From Bradyrhizobium ottawaense (GTDB lineage Bacteria; Pseudomonadota; Alphaproteobacteria; Rhizobiales; Xanthobacteraceae): DNA of 64,000 bases. The stretch lies in contig NZ_CP029425.2 in assembly GCF_002278135.3 (NCBI RefSeq), positions 806,001-870,000 of the forward strand. The letters are read 5' to 3'. The notes under the pieces are model-generated. The model saw only the letters and a program-made list of their open reading frames with translations. It was not told where the DNA came from and did not search any database. Made by a program: the position numbers and the translations under genes. Shown in pieces: positions 53,032-61,688 of this stretch (its first letter is position 1; each line of letters begins with the position of its first letter).

Positions 53032-53403
53032 GTGAGTCAGAGGGAAGAATTCCACAATATCGACGACACCAGCGACGGGCTGTTTCGCGAGCTCGCGGCG
53101 GGGGTGACTACGCGCATCTTCTCCGGCGAGCAGGCGATGCTGTCGGTGGTGACGCTGGCGCCGCATGCGCAGGGCACGCTGCACCATCATCCCGAGGAGC
53201 AATGGGGCGTGCTGCTCGACGGCTCGGCCATCCGCGTCCAGGGCGATGAGGAGATTGCCGTGAAGAAGGGCGATTTCTGGCGCACGCCGGGCAATGTGCC
53301 GCACACCATGCGCGCCGGCCCCAATGGGGCCCGGGTGCTGGACATCTTCAGTCCGCCTCGGCCAGAATACAGAAAAGCGGGGTCGGGCTTCGGGACGACC
53401 TAA
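53032..53403 (+). CDS. Cupin domain protein
   Basis: A 123-residue single cupin. Metal-binding motif 1 is LHHHPEEQWGVLLDG near residue 61; motif 2 has GDFWRTPGNVPHTMRAG near residue 94. Start GTG at 53032 with GGGGAGG upstream. It follows the aldolase by 27 bases and is probably part of the same operon. The function in the pathway is unknown; small cupins of this type can be isomerases or dioxygenases. Confidence 0.88.
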   Translation: MSQREEFHNIDDTSDGLFRELAAGVTTRIFSGEQAMLSVVTLAPHAQGTLHHHPEEQWGVLLDGSAIRVQGDEEIAVKKGDFWRTPGNVPHTMRAGPNGARVLDIFSPPRPEYRKAGSGFGTT

Positions 53404-53477
53404 GCGCTTCGCGCTTAGGGTATCTTCTTGAGCATGATCTTATCGGAAAACCGCTGCACACTTTTCCGGATCATGCT
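53404..53477. repeat. Family E palindromic repeat (gagcatgatc type)
   Basis: Begins with a small stem agcgcttcgcgct, then gagcatgatcttatcggaaaaccg and cttttccggatcatgct as inverted arms around ctgcacac. This is one of the commonest intergenic repeats in Rhizobiales; here it lies inside the operon between the cupin and Bug genes. Confidence 0.85.
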
Positions 53478-53528
53478 GTAGCGCCAAAGAGCAAAAGCCG
53501 GGCGCTGAAAGCAAAAAGGGAGGGGACC

Positions 53529-54485
53529 ATGACGATCACACGACGTACGCTGCTGGCTGCACCGGCCATTCTCGCAATGGCACCGGCGGCGGCGCAGGCT
53601 GGCAAGATCACGCTGGTCGTGCCGTTTCCGCCGGGCGGCTCGACCGATGCGATGGCACGGCTGTTGCAGGCCAGCCTGCAAACCAAGCTCGGTCGCATCG
53701 TCGTGGTCGAGAACAAGTCCGGCGCCGCCGGCGCGCTCGGCGCGGCTCAAGTCGCCAAGAGCCCGGCCGACGGCACCTCGTTCCTGGTCACCTTCGATTC
53801 CCACGCGGTGATTCCGTCGATCCTCGACAAACCGCCGGTCGATGTCGAGCGTGAGCTGATGCCGGTGCTGCTGATCGGCACCGCACCCTATGTGATCGCG
53901 GCCGGCGCCGGCCGCCCCTACAAGAGCTTTGCCGACGTGGTGGCCGCCTGCAAGGCGACCCCGGGCGCGGTGAAATATGCCTCCGTCGGCATCGGCACGC
54001 TCGGCCATCTCGCCATGACCGTGCTCGGCAGCAAGGCCGGGGTCGAGATCATGCACGTGCCTTATCGCGGCGGCGGTCCGGCCATGAACGACGTGCTCGG
54101 CGGCCATGTCGATCTCATCGCGGGATCGGCCGCGCTGGTCGCCGCCCAGCTCGGCACCAACATGCTGCATCCGATCCTGCAGCTCGGCCGTGAGCGGCTG
54201 CCGGCCCTGCCGGATACGCTGACCGCGATCGAGGCGGGCTTTCCCGATTTCGAGACGCTGGCCTGGTGGGGCATCTTCGCGCCCGCAGGCACGCCGCCCG
54301 ATATCGTCGCAGCCATGGCGACGGCGTCCAAGGAAATCCTCAGCGAGCCCGCGACCGCCGCCCAGCTCAAGGACACCCAGCACATGAGGCTGCTGCTCCA
54401 GGACGGCGCGGCCTTCAAGACCTTCTTCGACAAGCAGGTCGCCTATTGGGGCAAGGTGGTGAAGGACAACAATATCAAGGCGTGA
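53529..54485 (+). CDS. Bug-family (tripartite tricarboxylate) substrate-binding protein
   Basis: A 318-residue periplasmic binding protein of the Bug/TctC family. Tat-like or Sec signal (ITRRTLLAAPAILAMAPAAA), then the first beta-strand ITLVVPFPPGGSTDAMARLL that marks the family. Other family segments include VVENKSGAAGALGAAQVAKS and HVPYRGGGPAMNDVLGGHVD. No TctA/TctB partner is present. It closes the ligase-aldolase-cupin unit. Confidence 0.92.
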   Translation: MTITRRTLLAAPAILAMAPAAAQAGKITLVVPFPPGGSTDAMARLLQASLQTKLGRIVVVENKSGAAGALGAAQVAKSPADGTSFLVTFDSHAVIPSILDKPPVDVERELMPVLLIGTAPYVIAAGAGRPYKSFADVVAACKATPGAVKYASVGIGTLGHLAMTVLGSKAGVEIMHVPYRGGGPAMNDVLGGHVDLIAGSAALVAAQLGTNMLHPILQLGRERLPALPDTLTAIEAGFPDFETLAWWGIFAPAGTPPDIVAAMATASKEILSEPATAAQLKDTQHMRLLLQDGAAFKTFFDKQVAYWGKVVKDNNIKA

Positions 54486-54590
54486 GGCCGAGCGGCAGCC
54501 CTTCGTATTGGGCAACGTGGAGGGCTTCCGATCCCGTCTCCGCTTTGATATGTACACCTCCAGGCAACCCGCCTGACTTGCGGGTTCCGC

Positions 54591-54667
54591 GGTCCCGTAG
54601 CTCAGCCGGATAGAGCGACGGTTTCCTAAACCGTAGGTCGGAAGTTCGAGTCTTCCCGGGATCGCCA
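54591..54667 (+). tRNA. tRNA-Arg (anticodon CCU)
   Basis: A 77-base tRNA gene with acceptor arm ggtcccg/cgggatc, anticodon stem-loop acggt-ttcctaa-accgt with anticodon CCT, T-arm with gttcgag, and an encoded CCA end. It is complete and is the integration point of the islet that follows. Confidence 0.95.
54618..54667 (+). repeat. attL candidate inside tRNA-Arg
   Basis: The 50-base 3' part of the tRNA gene matches 57871-57920 at 46 of 50 positions. Together they mark the two ends of the integrated islet. Confidence 0.7.
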
Positions 54668-55259
54668 ATCTTCATAGTCTCTTGCCGGTCATTACAGCCC
54701 TGGGGCCTCCCTGCCAACTGCAGGCGTATGGTCACGGGTGTACGCGAGCCGGCACGCAGGACGTCATGGCCGTGTGGCCGGACGCCCCTCGGCAGAGATC
54801 GGAAATCCGCGGAAGTCATTCTCGTTTCGAGAGACGAGGTTCGGGCAGGCGTCCGCGACGTCGCTAGAGTCGGCGGCGCCGATTGATGTGTGCAGCCCGC
54901 CGTCGATGATTGGCGAAGCGAAGGCACGCGACGTGAGGGCGCAATACATATTGGTGTTGACGAAGACCTCACAGGTTCGTCGCCGATTTAAATAGCGCGC
55001 TCGATCGAAATTAAATTGCGATCATTAATTCTCAGTCCAGTGATAATATTAATTTTGGACGGCGGCGGGAACTGCGGCTGCGCGATTTAAAAACTCCATC
55101 CTCGGGTCAATGAATCGTCTCAAAAAAGGCGCGTGCGAATTCGAACACGCTCCCGATGGGGCGGCAAAGAACCAGTCGAGTTGGACTGAGCCGCGACATA
55201 TCGAACCGTATGCGCAAGAGACTCAGTCTGCGCGTGCATTGCAGAGGGGATGAACAAAC
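54668..55259. other. AT-rich gene-free leader of the islet
   Basis: About 590 bases with much lower GC than the rest of the window, especially 54990-55110 (long A/T runs such as aaattaaattgcgatcattaatt). No integrase and no supported gene. A short minus-strand frame at 54764-54949 has a weak PIN-toxin-like end (LVSRNENDF); it is treated as unproven. Confidence 0.6.
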
Positions 55260-57758
55260 ATGGCAATTGCTGGATTTCCAGACGCGAATAGCACCGGTCT
55301 TCCTGATGGCGTTATCCTGACTCCATCGGGCGATATAACTGTCACTCAACCAGGTACCGTCATCGACGCTCTCGATGTCAAAGGCACGATTTCGGTCCTC
55401 GCCGATAACGTCACGATTCAGAATAGTCGCATCACGTCCAGCGATTGGACAGGGATCTGGATCAAGGACGGCATTACAGGAACTGTCGTCAAGGACAGCG
55501 AGATTTTAAATGTTGGAAGCAGCCCGGATGGTGCGAACGGCATCGTCGGGTCAGGCACATTCCTGCGTAACGATATCCATGACGTGGAGAATGGTATTAT
55601 TGTCACCGGGTCGAGCCTCGTTCAGGACAATTATATCCATGCCATGAATGCGCCCGATGTGCGTCTCGGCACGTCATTGGGTGGTCCGCACTATGATGGC
55701 ATCGAGATCGACGGCGGCGTTTCAGACGTCATCATTCGGCACAACACCGTCATCAACGAGAACAGCTACGTCTCGGCCGTGATGATCAATAATGACTTCG
55801 GTCCGGTTTCCAACATTCAGGTGGACGGCAACTATCTTGCAGGGGGCGGCTATACCCTTTACTCCGATGGCAGCTTCAGCAGCACCGACAAGATTTCCGG
55901 CGTCTCGTTCACCAACAACGAACTTGGTGAGGGCAAGTGGGGTTACTATTACTTCAGGAACAACACGCCCGTCCTGACGAACAACGACGAACTCGGCACG
56001 GGATGGCAGACGTCGTCTCCGACGCCCCCCGCAACGCCCGATGTCCCGGCAGCGCCGAGCATCGCATCCTGGTCACCCGATACGGGCAAGACTGGCGATG
56101 GCATCACTGACGCCAGTCAGATCACGCTGCACGGTACCGCCGCGGCTGGCAGCACCGTGAAAGTCTATGACGGTTCGACGCAGATCGGCACGGCGACCGC
56201 GACTTCGACCGGAAGCTGGGACTACATCACCAAGGTCTTGACCGATGCGAAGCATACGCTGACGGCGACCGCGACCAACTCGTCGGGGCAAACCAGCGTG
56301 GCATCGGCTGCGGTGGCGGTCACCGTCGATACCAAGGCGCCAGCTGCACCGACGATCGCGAGTGACACCGTCAACACCGCCAATCAGGTCGTGATGTCGG
56401 GGACTGCCGAAGCGAACAGCGCGATCAAGGTGTTCGACGGAACGACCCAGGTCGGCACCGCGACGACCAACGCGAGCGGCGCGTGGAGCGTCACGACGTC
56501 CGCACTGTCGGCCGGTTCGCACGCCCTGACGGCAAAGGCGACCGACGTTGCCGGCAACGTCAGTGCTGCGTCGGCGGCTGTGGATGCGGTCGTCGGTTCT
56601 GGAACCCCGGGCTCCACCGGTTCGGGCACCACTGCGCCCGCCGCGCCGAAGATCGCCTCGTTCTCCAGCGATACCGGCACCGCCGGTGATCACATCACGA
56701 GCGACAAAACGGTGACCCTGGCGGGGACTGCGGTTGCCAACAGCACGGTCAAGGTGCTCGACGGCACGACCCAGCTCGGCACCGTCACGGCGGATGCGAA
56801 CGGAGCATGGCACTACACCACCGTCGCACTGCCTGACGGCAAGCACAGCTTCACCGCGACCGACACGGTCTCCGGCGCCACCAGCAAGGCATCGGCTGCG
56901 CTGGATGTCACGGTGGATAGCGCTGCCCCCGATGCTCCGATCCTGTTGAGCGATCCCACCACGCATAACCGCGCAACGGTATCCGGTACGGCGGAAGCGG
57001 GGAGCTCGATCAAGCTCTATGAGGGCACGACCCTGCTTGGCACCGCGACCGTCGCGAGTGATGGCGACTGGAGCGTGACGACCCCGAATCTCAAGCACGG
57101 GTCCCACACCTTCACCGCGACCGCGACCGATGCCGCCGGCAACACCAGCGCCTTGTCGCAGCCGATCGATCCGCCGATTGGTCATGGCGGCACCAAGGAC
57201 GCTGCGACCGTCGAGGTTACCAATGTGCGCCAGCACTGGGATCACACCGCGACGATCAAGGGCACGGCCGATCCCAACAGCGAGATCAAGCTGTATGACG
57301 GCACGACCTCGGTCGGTTCGGCCACGACGAATGCCGACGGCAAGTGGAGCTTCCAGACCTCCGACCTGTCGGGCAAGTCTCATGCCTTCACCGCGGAACA
57401 GGTCGACACCACAGGTCACGTGGTCGGCACCAGTTCGGGCGAGGCTATCATCGGCTCGGGCCGCAGCAACACGCTGACCGGCACCACCGGCAACGACGTC
57501 ATGGTGGGCAAGGCGGGTGCGGATACGTTCGCGTTTGCGTCGAACTTCGGCCAGGACGTCATCAAGGACTTCGCTGCCCGTGGACCCACGCACGACACGA
57601 TCGAATTCAGCAAGAGCGTGTTCGACAGCTTTGCGAGCGTTCTCTCCCACGCGGCCCAGTCAGGCCACGACGTCGTGATCGCGACCGGGAGCGACACCCT
57701 CACGCTGAAGAACACGCAGCTCGACAAGCTGAACAGCCACGACTTCCACTTCGCGTAA
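55260..57758 (+). CDS. Secreted beta-helix/Ig-like repeat/RTX protein
   Basis: A Cys-free 832-residue protein. Residues 15-245 are a right-handed parallel beta-helix of the pectate-lyase-like kind (ADNVTIQNSRITSSDWTGIW and similar turns). Residues 260-735 hold five Ig-like modules of about 90 residues, each with a GTA-x-GS-x-x-KVYDG-type core and WSVTT or WDYITK strand. Residues 738-832 are an RTX/serralysin-type C-terminus (TGTTGNDVMVGKAGADTF, then FGQDVIKDF) expected to be a type I secretion signal. No signal peptide is present. It is probably a surface adhesin or a polysaccharide-active exoprotein, acquired with the islet. Confidence 0.85.
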   Translation: MAIAGFPDANSTGLPDGVILTPSGDITVTQPGTVIDALDVKGTISVLADNVTIQNSRITSSDWTGIWIKDGITGTVVKDSEILNVGSSPDGANGIVGSGTFLRNDIHDVENGIIVTGSSLVQDNYIHAMNAPDVRLGTSLGGPHYDGIEIDGGVSDVIIRHNTVINENSYVSAVMINNDFGPVSNIQVDGNYLAGGGYTLYSDGSFSSTDKISGVSFTNNELGEGKWGYYYFRNNTPVLTNNDELGTGWQTSSPTPPATPDVPAAPSIASWSPDTGKTGDGITDASQITLHGTAAAGSTVKVYDGSTQIGTATATSTGSWDYITKVLTDAKHTLTATATNSSGQTSVASAAVAVTVDTKAPAAPTIASDTVNTANQVVMSGTAEANSAIKVFDGTTQVGTATTNASGAWSVTTSALSAGSHALTAKATDVAGNVSAASAAVDAVVGSGTPGSTGSGTTAPAAPKIASFSSDTGTAGDHITSDKTVTLAGTAVANSTVKVLDGTTQLGTVTADANGAWHYTTVALPDGKHSFTATDTVSGATSKASAALDVTVDSAAPDAPILLSDPTTHNRATVSGTAEAGSSIKLYEGTTLLGTATVASDGDWSVTTPNLKHGSHTFTATATDAAGNTSALSQPIDPPIGHGGTKDAATVEVTNVRQHWDHTATIKGTADPNSEIKLYDGTTSVGSATTNADGKWSFQTSDLSGKSHAFTAEQVDTTGHVVGTSSGEAIIGSGRSNTLTGTTGNDVMVGKAGADTFAFASNFGQDVIKDFAARGPTHDTIEFSKSVFDSFASVLSHAAQSGHDVVIATGSDTLTLKNTQLDKLNSHDFHFA

Positions 57759-57800
57759 GGGACGGTCAGCCAGCACAAGCTGGTACTCGACAAACTGCCT

Positions 57801-57826
57801 CGGAGGATCCTTTGGGGGATCCTCCG
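57801..57826 (+). terminator. Hairpin after the large secreted protein gene
   Basis: cggaggatcc/ggatcctccg, ten base pairs, loop tttggg, 42 bases after the stop. No T run follows, so termination is likely but not certain. A second hairpin, ggcgggg/ccccgcc, lies at 57851-57869. Confidence 0.55.
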
Positions 57827-57870
57827 ACAAGGCCACGACTGAAGCTCGACGGCGGGGTGATCCCCCGCCT

Positions 57871-57920
57871 ACGGCTTCCTAAACCGCAGGTCGGAAGTTC
57901 GAATCTTCCCGGGATCCCCA
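57871..57920 (+). pseudogene. 3' fragment of tRNA-Arg (attR candidate)
   Basis: Fifty bases match the tRNA-Arg 3' part at 46 of 50 positions, including the anticodon loop ttcctaa and the encoded CCA. Two anticodon-stem bases differ and lose pairing, so it is not functional. The 5' half is absent. A T6 run follows directly, like a former tRNA terminator. Confidence 0.85.
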
Positions 57921-58049
57921 TTTTTTCATGGGCCACCGTTACGGTTTGCCGCGCCATTCGGCGTGAATATTGCTAGAAGCGAACGGCTTCCTTCCTCGCT
58001 GGCCCGGCTGCGATGCCGCCGCACCTCACTGCCTCATCCGGAGACGACG

Positions 58050-59189
58050 ATGCCTTTCGACTTGATCCTGCGCGGGGGGCGGGTGATCGACCCCTCCCAG
58101 AAGCTCGATGCCGTGACCGATGTCGCCTTTGCCGGCGGCAAGGTGGCGGCGGTCGGCGGCGCCCTCAAGGCCGACCCGGGCACCGAGGTGCGCGATGTCT
58201 CGCAGCTCATCGTGACGCCGGGACTGATCGATCTGCACACCCATGTCTATTGGGGCGGCACCTCGCTCGGCATCGATGCCGAGGAGTTCTGCCGCCTCTC
58301 CGGCGTCACCACGGCGGTCGACACCGGCAGCGCTGGACCCGGCAATTTCGCCGGCTTCCGCAAGCATGTGATCGAGCCGAGCGAGGTCCGCATCCTCGCT
58401 TATTTGCACGTCTCGCATGCCGGCATCTTCGGCTTCTCGCACCGGATCATGGTCGGCGAGAGCGAGGAATTGCGGCTGATGAATCCGATCGAGGCGGCCA
58501 AGGTGGCCGATGCCAACCGCGATGTCATCGTCGGCATCAAGGTGCGCGTCGGCCTGCATTCCTCAGGCACGTCGGGGGTGGTGCCGCTCGACATTGCGCT
58601 CGAGGTTGCCAACGAGGTCGGCATGCCCCTGATGGCGCATATCGACCATCCGCCGCCGAGCTATGAGGAGGTGCTGGCACGTCTGCGTCCCGGCGACGTG
58701 CTGACCCATGCGTTCCGCCCCTTTCCGAACACGCCGGCGACCGCGCAGGGCACGGTGAAGAAGGCGGTGCTGGACGCGCGCGAGCGCGGCGTGCTGTTCG
58801 ATATCGGCCACGGCAAGGGCTCATTCGCGTTCAAGACCGCGCGCGCGATGCTCGCCAACGGCTTTTATCCGGACACCATCTCCTCCGACATCCACCAGCT
58901 CTGCATCGACGGCCCCGCCTTCGACCAGGTCACGACCATGTCGAAGTTCCTGTGCATGGGCATGGAGCTGTCCGACGTGATTGCGGCCTCGACGGTGAAC
59001 GCGGCGATGGCGCTGCGGCGTCCCGAGCTCGGCAGCCTCAAACCCGGCTGCGTCGGCGACGCCACGCTTGTTACGGTCAAGCAAGGCCAGTTCGACTACG
59101 AGGACGTCGTCGGCGAGCACCTGATCGGCGACCGCAAGATTGTCTCGGAGGGCGTCGTCATCGGCGGCCGCTGGTGGCATCCGAACTGA
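58050..59189 (+). CDS. Amidohydrolase/deacetylase family metallohydrolase
   Basis: A 379-residue amidohydrolase. Metal ligands are visible in the contexts DLHTHVYWGG (residue 67 region), the carboxylated Lys in VGIKVRVGLHSSG, HIDHPPPSYEE, LTHAFRPFPN, and Asp in SSDIHQLC. The family acts on cyclic amides or N-acyl groups; the substrate is unknown. The ATG at 58050 follows GGAGACGACG. The gene is just outside the tRNA islet and does not belong to it by composition. Confidence 0.9.
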   Translation: MPFDLILRGGRVIDPSQKLDAVTDVAFAGGKVAAVGGALKADPGTEVRDVSQLIVTPGLIDLHTHVYWGGTSLGIDAEEFCRLSGVTTAVDTGSAGPGNFAGFRKHVIEPSEVRILAYLHVSHAGIFGFSHRIMVGESEELRLMNPIEAAKVADANRDVIVGIKVRVGLHSSGTSGVVPLDIALEVANEVGMPLMAHIDHPPPSYEEVLARLRPGDVLTHAFRPFPNTPATAQGTVKKAVLDARERGVLFDIGHGKGSFAFKTARAMLANGFYPDTISSDIHQLCIDGPAFDQVTTMSKFLCMGMELSDVIAASTVNAAMALRRPELGSLKPGCVGDATLVTVKQGQFDYEDVVGEHLIGDRKIVSEGVVIGGRWWHPN

Positions 59190-59196
59190 GGCGGCG

Positions 59197-59781
59197 CTAG
59201 CTCTGCTCGCGATAGTATTGCAGCAGGCGCGTGCCCGCCGGCGACAGCCAGTCCGGCGCACCGGTGATGTAGCCTTCGACGCGCCCGCCCGTTCCGACGA
59301 GATAGGTGATGGGCATGCCGACGATCGAGAACATCTCGGTCGAGGCCTGGGCCGCCGCGCCATGAGCATCGACATAGCAGGCGAGGTTCTGCAACGAGAG
59401 GCCGCCGAGAAATGTGCGGGCCTTGCGCAGGTCTTTGGTGTCAGTGCAGATCGCGACCACGTCAAGCCGCTCGGGTCGCGAGGCCGCAAGGCTTGCCAGC
59501 ATGGGCAGGTCGAGCTTGCAGGCCGCGCACCAGGTGGCCCAGAAGTTCACCAGGGTGATACTGCCCGGCTTGGCAGCCACGACGACGTCCTTGCCGTGCG
59601 GGTCCTGAAGCCGCAGTTGTGGCATCAACGCGTGCGGCCGCACCACTGTGAACTGGCTGCGGCCAGCTTCGAACACCGGCGGCCAGCTGTCCTGCGCGCC
59701 GGCGGTGCGCAGGACAGTGAGATAGGCCGGCGCGGCGATCAGGAGCGATCGCCGCGACAACGCGCGAGGCTTCTCACGCAT
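59197..59781 (-). CDS. TlpA-like thiol-disulphide oxidoreductase
   Basis: A 194-residue exported thioredoxin-fold protein. The N-terminus has a Tat-like RRSLLIAAPAYL segment, the active site is WATWCAACKLDLP near residue 77, and the cis-Pro region is FSIVGMPITYLVG. It overlaps the dsrE-like gene by eight bases, so the two are translationally coupled. Probably reduces or delivers thiols in the periplasm for sulphur or metal chemistry. Confidence 0.9.
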   Translation of the reverse strand: MREKPRALSRRSLLIAAPAYLTVLRTAGAQDSWPPVFEAGRSQFTVVRPHALMPQLRLQDPHGKDVVVAAKPGSITLVNFWATWCAACKLDLPMLASLAASRPERLDVVAICTDTKDLRKARTFLGGLSLQNLACYVDAHGAAAQASTEMFSIVGMPITYLVGTGGRVEGYITGAPDWLSPAGTRLLQYYREQS

Positions 59782-60235
59782 GAATATAGGCCCAGCCTTT
59801 GAGTTGCAGGTCGACCACGCGTCCGATGCCGAACGGGACGAGGTTCGCGCCCGCAATCAGCGGGATCGAGACTTGCTCCTTGGCTTCCGCGATCACCTTG
59901 GACGAGGCGCACATGCTGTAACTGAGGCTCGGCAGCGATTGCCGCAGCGTCACCAGCGGCTCGATCAGTGGCGTCTTGTCGGCGCGGAAGATGTCGATGC
60001 CCTTGCCGTTGGCCACGACCTCGATCAGCATTTTCGCGCCCTTGTCGGCAAAGTGCTTGGCGAGATTGGCCGAGTAACTGATCGCGTGGCCCATGACATA
60101 GGGCTCGTTGCTGTCGATCAGGATCACGACGCCCTCGGTGAGGCGATCCTCCTTGGCCGCGGCGGTGCCGGCGGCCGTGAGGATCGATGCGCCCGCCAGC
60201 AGCCCCCTGCGAGACCATCCATTGGCAGAGATCAT
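59774..60235 (-). CDS. DsrE-family exported protein
   Basis: A 153-residue DsrE/DsrF-like protein, a family of sulphur-relay or sulphurtransferase-linked proteins. The N-terminus carries a twin-arginine signal (GWSRRGLLAGASILTAAG), the mature part has HAISYSANLAKHFADKGAKM and a single conserved Cys in SLSYSMCASSKV. The ATG at 60235 lies 20 bases after the doxX stop; the 3' end overlaps the TlpA-like gene. A periplasmic sulphur or redox role is inferred from the operon. Confidence 0.88.
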   Translation of the reverse strand: MISANGWSRRGLLAGASILTAAGTAAAKEDRLTEGVVILIDSNEPYVMGHAISYSANLAKHFADKGAKMLIEVVANGKGIDIFRADKTPLIEPLVTLRQSLPSLSYSMCASSKVIAEAKEQVSIPLIAGANLVPFGIGRVVDLQLKGWAYIHA

Positions 60236-60254
60236 GGTGCGGCGTTCCCGTCGA

Positions 60255-60728
60255 TCAGAACTGACGCGGCGCGATCGGCGCCTTGCCGTTGCGTCCCCAC
60301 AGCACGAACAGGCTGAGCGCAAGCAACACGACGTTGAGCGGTGCAACGTCAGCTTCGCCGCGCGAGAGGTGGAAGACCAGCGCAATGACCTGCAACACCG
60401 CGCAGCCGAGCGCGGCCAGCACCGTCAGCCGCGGCAGGATCCGCGTCAGGGCCGGCAGCAGGATGCCGATGCCGCCGGCGAGGTCGACCAAGGCAATGGA
60501 GCGGACGAAGGTCTCCGAATACTGGCCGGCCCAGGGCATCATCGCGGCCAGCTGGGGAATCGGCGTGGTCAGCTTTACCAGACCCGCCGAGATGAAGACG
60601 AAGGCGAGGAGGACCTGCGCGGCCCAGATGCCGATGCGGAGGGCGCGGCCGGGGGCGGGGGTCCGAAGGTGGCGGTGGACATGGTGGTTCTCCGGAATGT
60701 GAGGGTTGCCACCATTTGATAGTTTCAC
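60255..60728 (-). CDS. DoxX family membrane protein, start uncertain
   Basis: A DoxX-family protein with four hydrophobic segments (IWAAQVLLAFVFISAGL, FVRSIALVDLAGGIGILLPA, TVLAALGCAVLQVIALVF, LNVVLLALSLFVLWG). The only in-frame start is GTG 60728 with no ribosome binding site. A well-placed ATG at 60682, five bases after CCGGAGA, is in another frame and reads MSTATFGPP; the two would join if one base changed in the C-rich stretch at about 60648-60665. First gene of a doxX-dsrE-tlpA operon divergent from a LysR gene. Confidence 0.75.
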   Translation of the reverse strand: MKLSNGGNPHIPENHHVHRHLRTPAPGRALRIGIWAAQVLLAFVFISAGLVKLTTPIPQLAAMMPWAGQYSETFVRSIALVDLAGGIGILLPALTRILPRLTVLAALGCAVLQVIALVFHLSRGEADVAPLNVVLLALSLFVLWGRNGKAPIAPRQF

Positions 60729-60785
60729 CGTTTTTGATCATTATCGGCTCTGGGATTAGTTCATTTCCTGGATGTTGATGATCTC

Positions 60786-61670
60786 ATGGATTCTCTGGTC
60801 AGCATGAGGGTGTTTTGCCTGGTCGCCGAGCTGAAGAGCTTCGCGACCGCGGCACAGCGCCTGCGCATCTCCCCGGCCATGGCGAGCAAGCATGTGATGC
60901 AGCTCGAGAAGCGCCTGGGCACGCGGCTGCTGAACCGGACCAGCCGGCGCGTCAGCCTGAGCGAAAGCGGCGCGCTCTATTTCGAGCAGGCGCGGCAGAT
61001 GCTGGATTCGCTCGACGAGGTCGAGGCCGCCGTCAGCAATGCCACCGTCGTTCCGCACGGCACGCTGCGCCTGACCGCACCGGTGTGGATGGCGAACGCG
61101 ATTTTTGCGGGCGTGCTGGCGGACTATCAGGCGCGCTATCCCGAGGTACGTCTCGACGTCGATCTCAGTGGCCGCCTGGTCAACCTCGTCGAGGAGGGTT
61201 TTGATCTTGCACTTCGCGCGACCGGCACGCCGGACGAGGCGCTGATCGCGCGTCCGATCACCAGCGTCCCGTTCTACATGGTGGCGGCTCCCGCCTTCCT
61301 CAAACGCGCGGGCCGTCCATCGACCTTCGCCGATCTCGCCGGCCAGCCGCTGCTGCACTACGCGCTTTACCCGGGCGAGAGCTTCTCCTTCACGGGCGAG
61401 CACGGCCCCGAGACCGTCAAGCTCAACCCGGTGCTGCGCAGCGGCAACGAAACGCTGCTGCACATGGCAGCAATCGAAGGCATGGGCCTCGCCTTTCTGC
61501 CGAAATGGCTGGTCGCCGAGGACATCGCCAGCGGTCGTCTGGAGCACGTCATGCCTGGCCACATCATCTTCGCCGGAAAGCTGTTTGCGGTCTATCCGAG
61601 CCGCAAATATCTCTCCGCGAAGGTCAGGACCTTCATCGACTTCATCGCCGCCGACAGGCGGATGAAGTAG
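60786..61670 (+). CDS. LysR-family transcriptional regulator
   Basis: A 294-residue LysR regulator: N-terminal winged helix-turn-helix (SMRVFCLVAELKSFATAAQR, then SPAMASKHVMQLEKRLGTRL) and a substrate-binding effector domain. It starts at ATG 60786 and is divergent from the doxX-dsrE-tlpA operon over a 57-base spacer, the usual arrangement for a local activator or repressor. No clear T-N11-A site was picked out by eye. Confidence 0.93.
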   Translation: MDSLVSMRVFCLVAELKSFATAAQRLRISPAMASKHVMQLEKRLGTRLLNRTSRRVSLSESGALYFEQARQMLDSLDEVEAAVSNATVVPHGTLRLTAPVWMANAIFAGVLADYQARYPEVRLDVDLSGRLVNLVEEGFDLALRATGTPDEALIARPITSVPFYMVAAPAFLKRAGRPSTFADLAGQPLLHYALYPGESFSFTGEHGPETVKLNPVLRSGNETLLHMAAIEGMGLAFLPKWLVAEDIASGRLEHVMPGHIIFAGKLFAVYPSRKYLSAKVRTFIDFIAADRRMK

Positions 61671-61688
61671 CTGCTCACAGCAACCGGA

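Noticed and set aside
574..53477. CRISPR arrays
   Set aside because: The many repeats are isolated palindromes between genes; none shows regular spacers or neighbouring cas genes.
54475..54972. Minus-strand frame over tRNA-Arg
   Set aside because: It contains GKTRTSDLRF, the artefact seen on the strand opposite tRNA genes.
57344..57976. Open frame reading through the tRNA-Arg fragment
   Set aside because: Its PQVGSSNLPGI-type end is the well-known translation artefact of tRNA 3' sequence.
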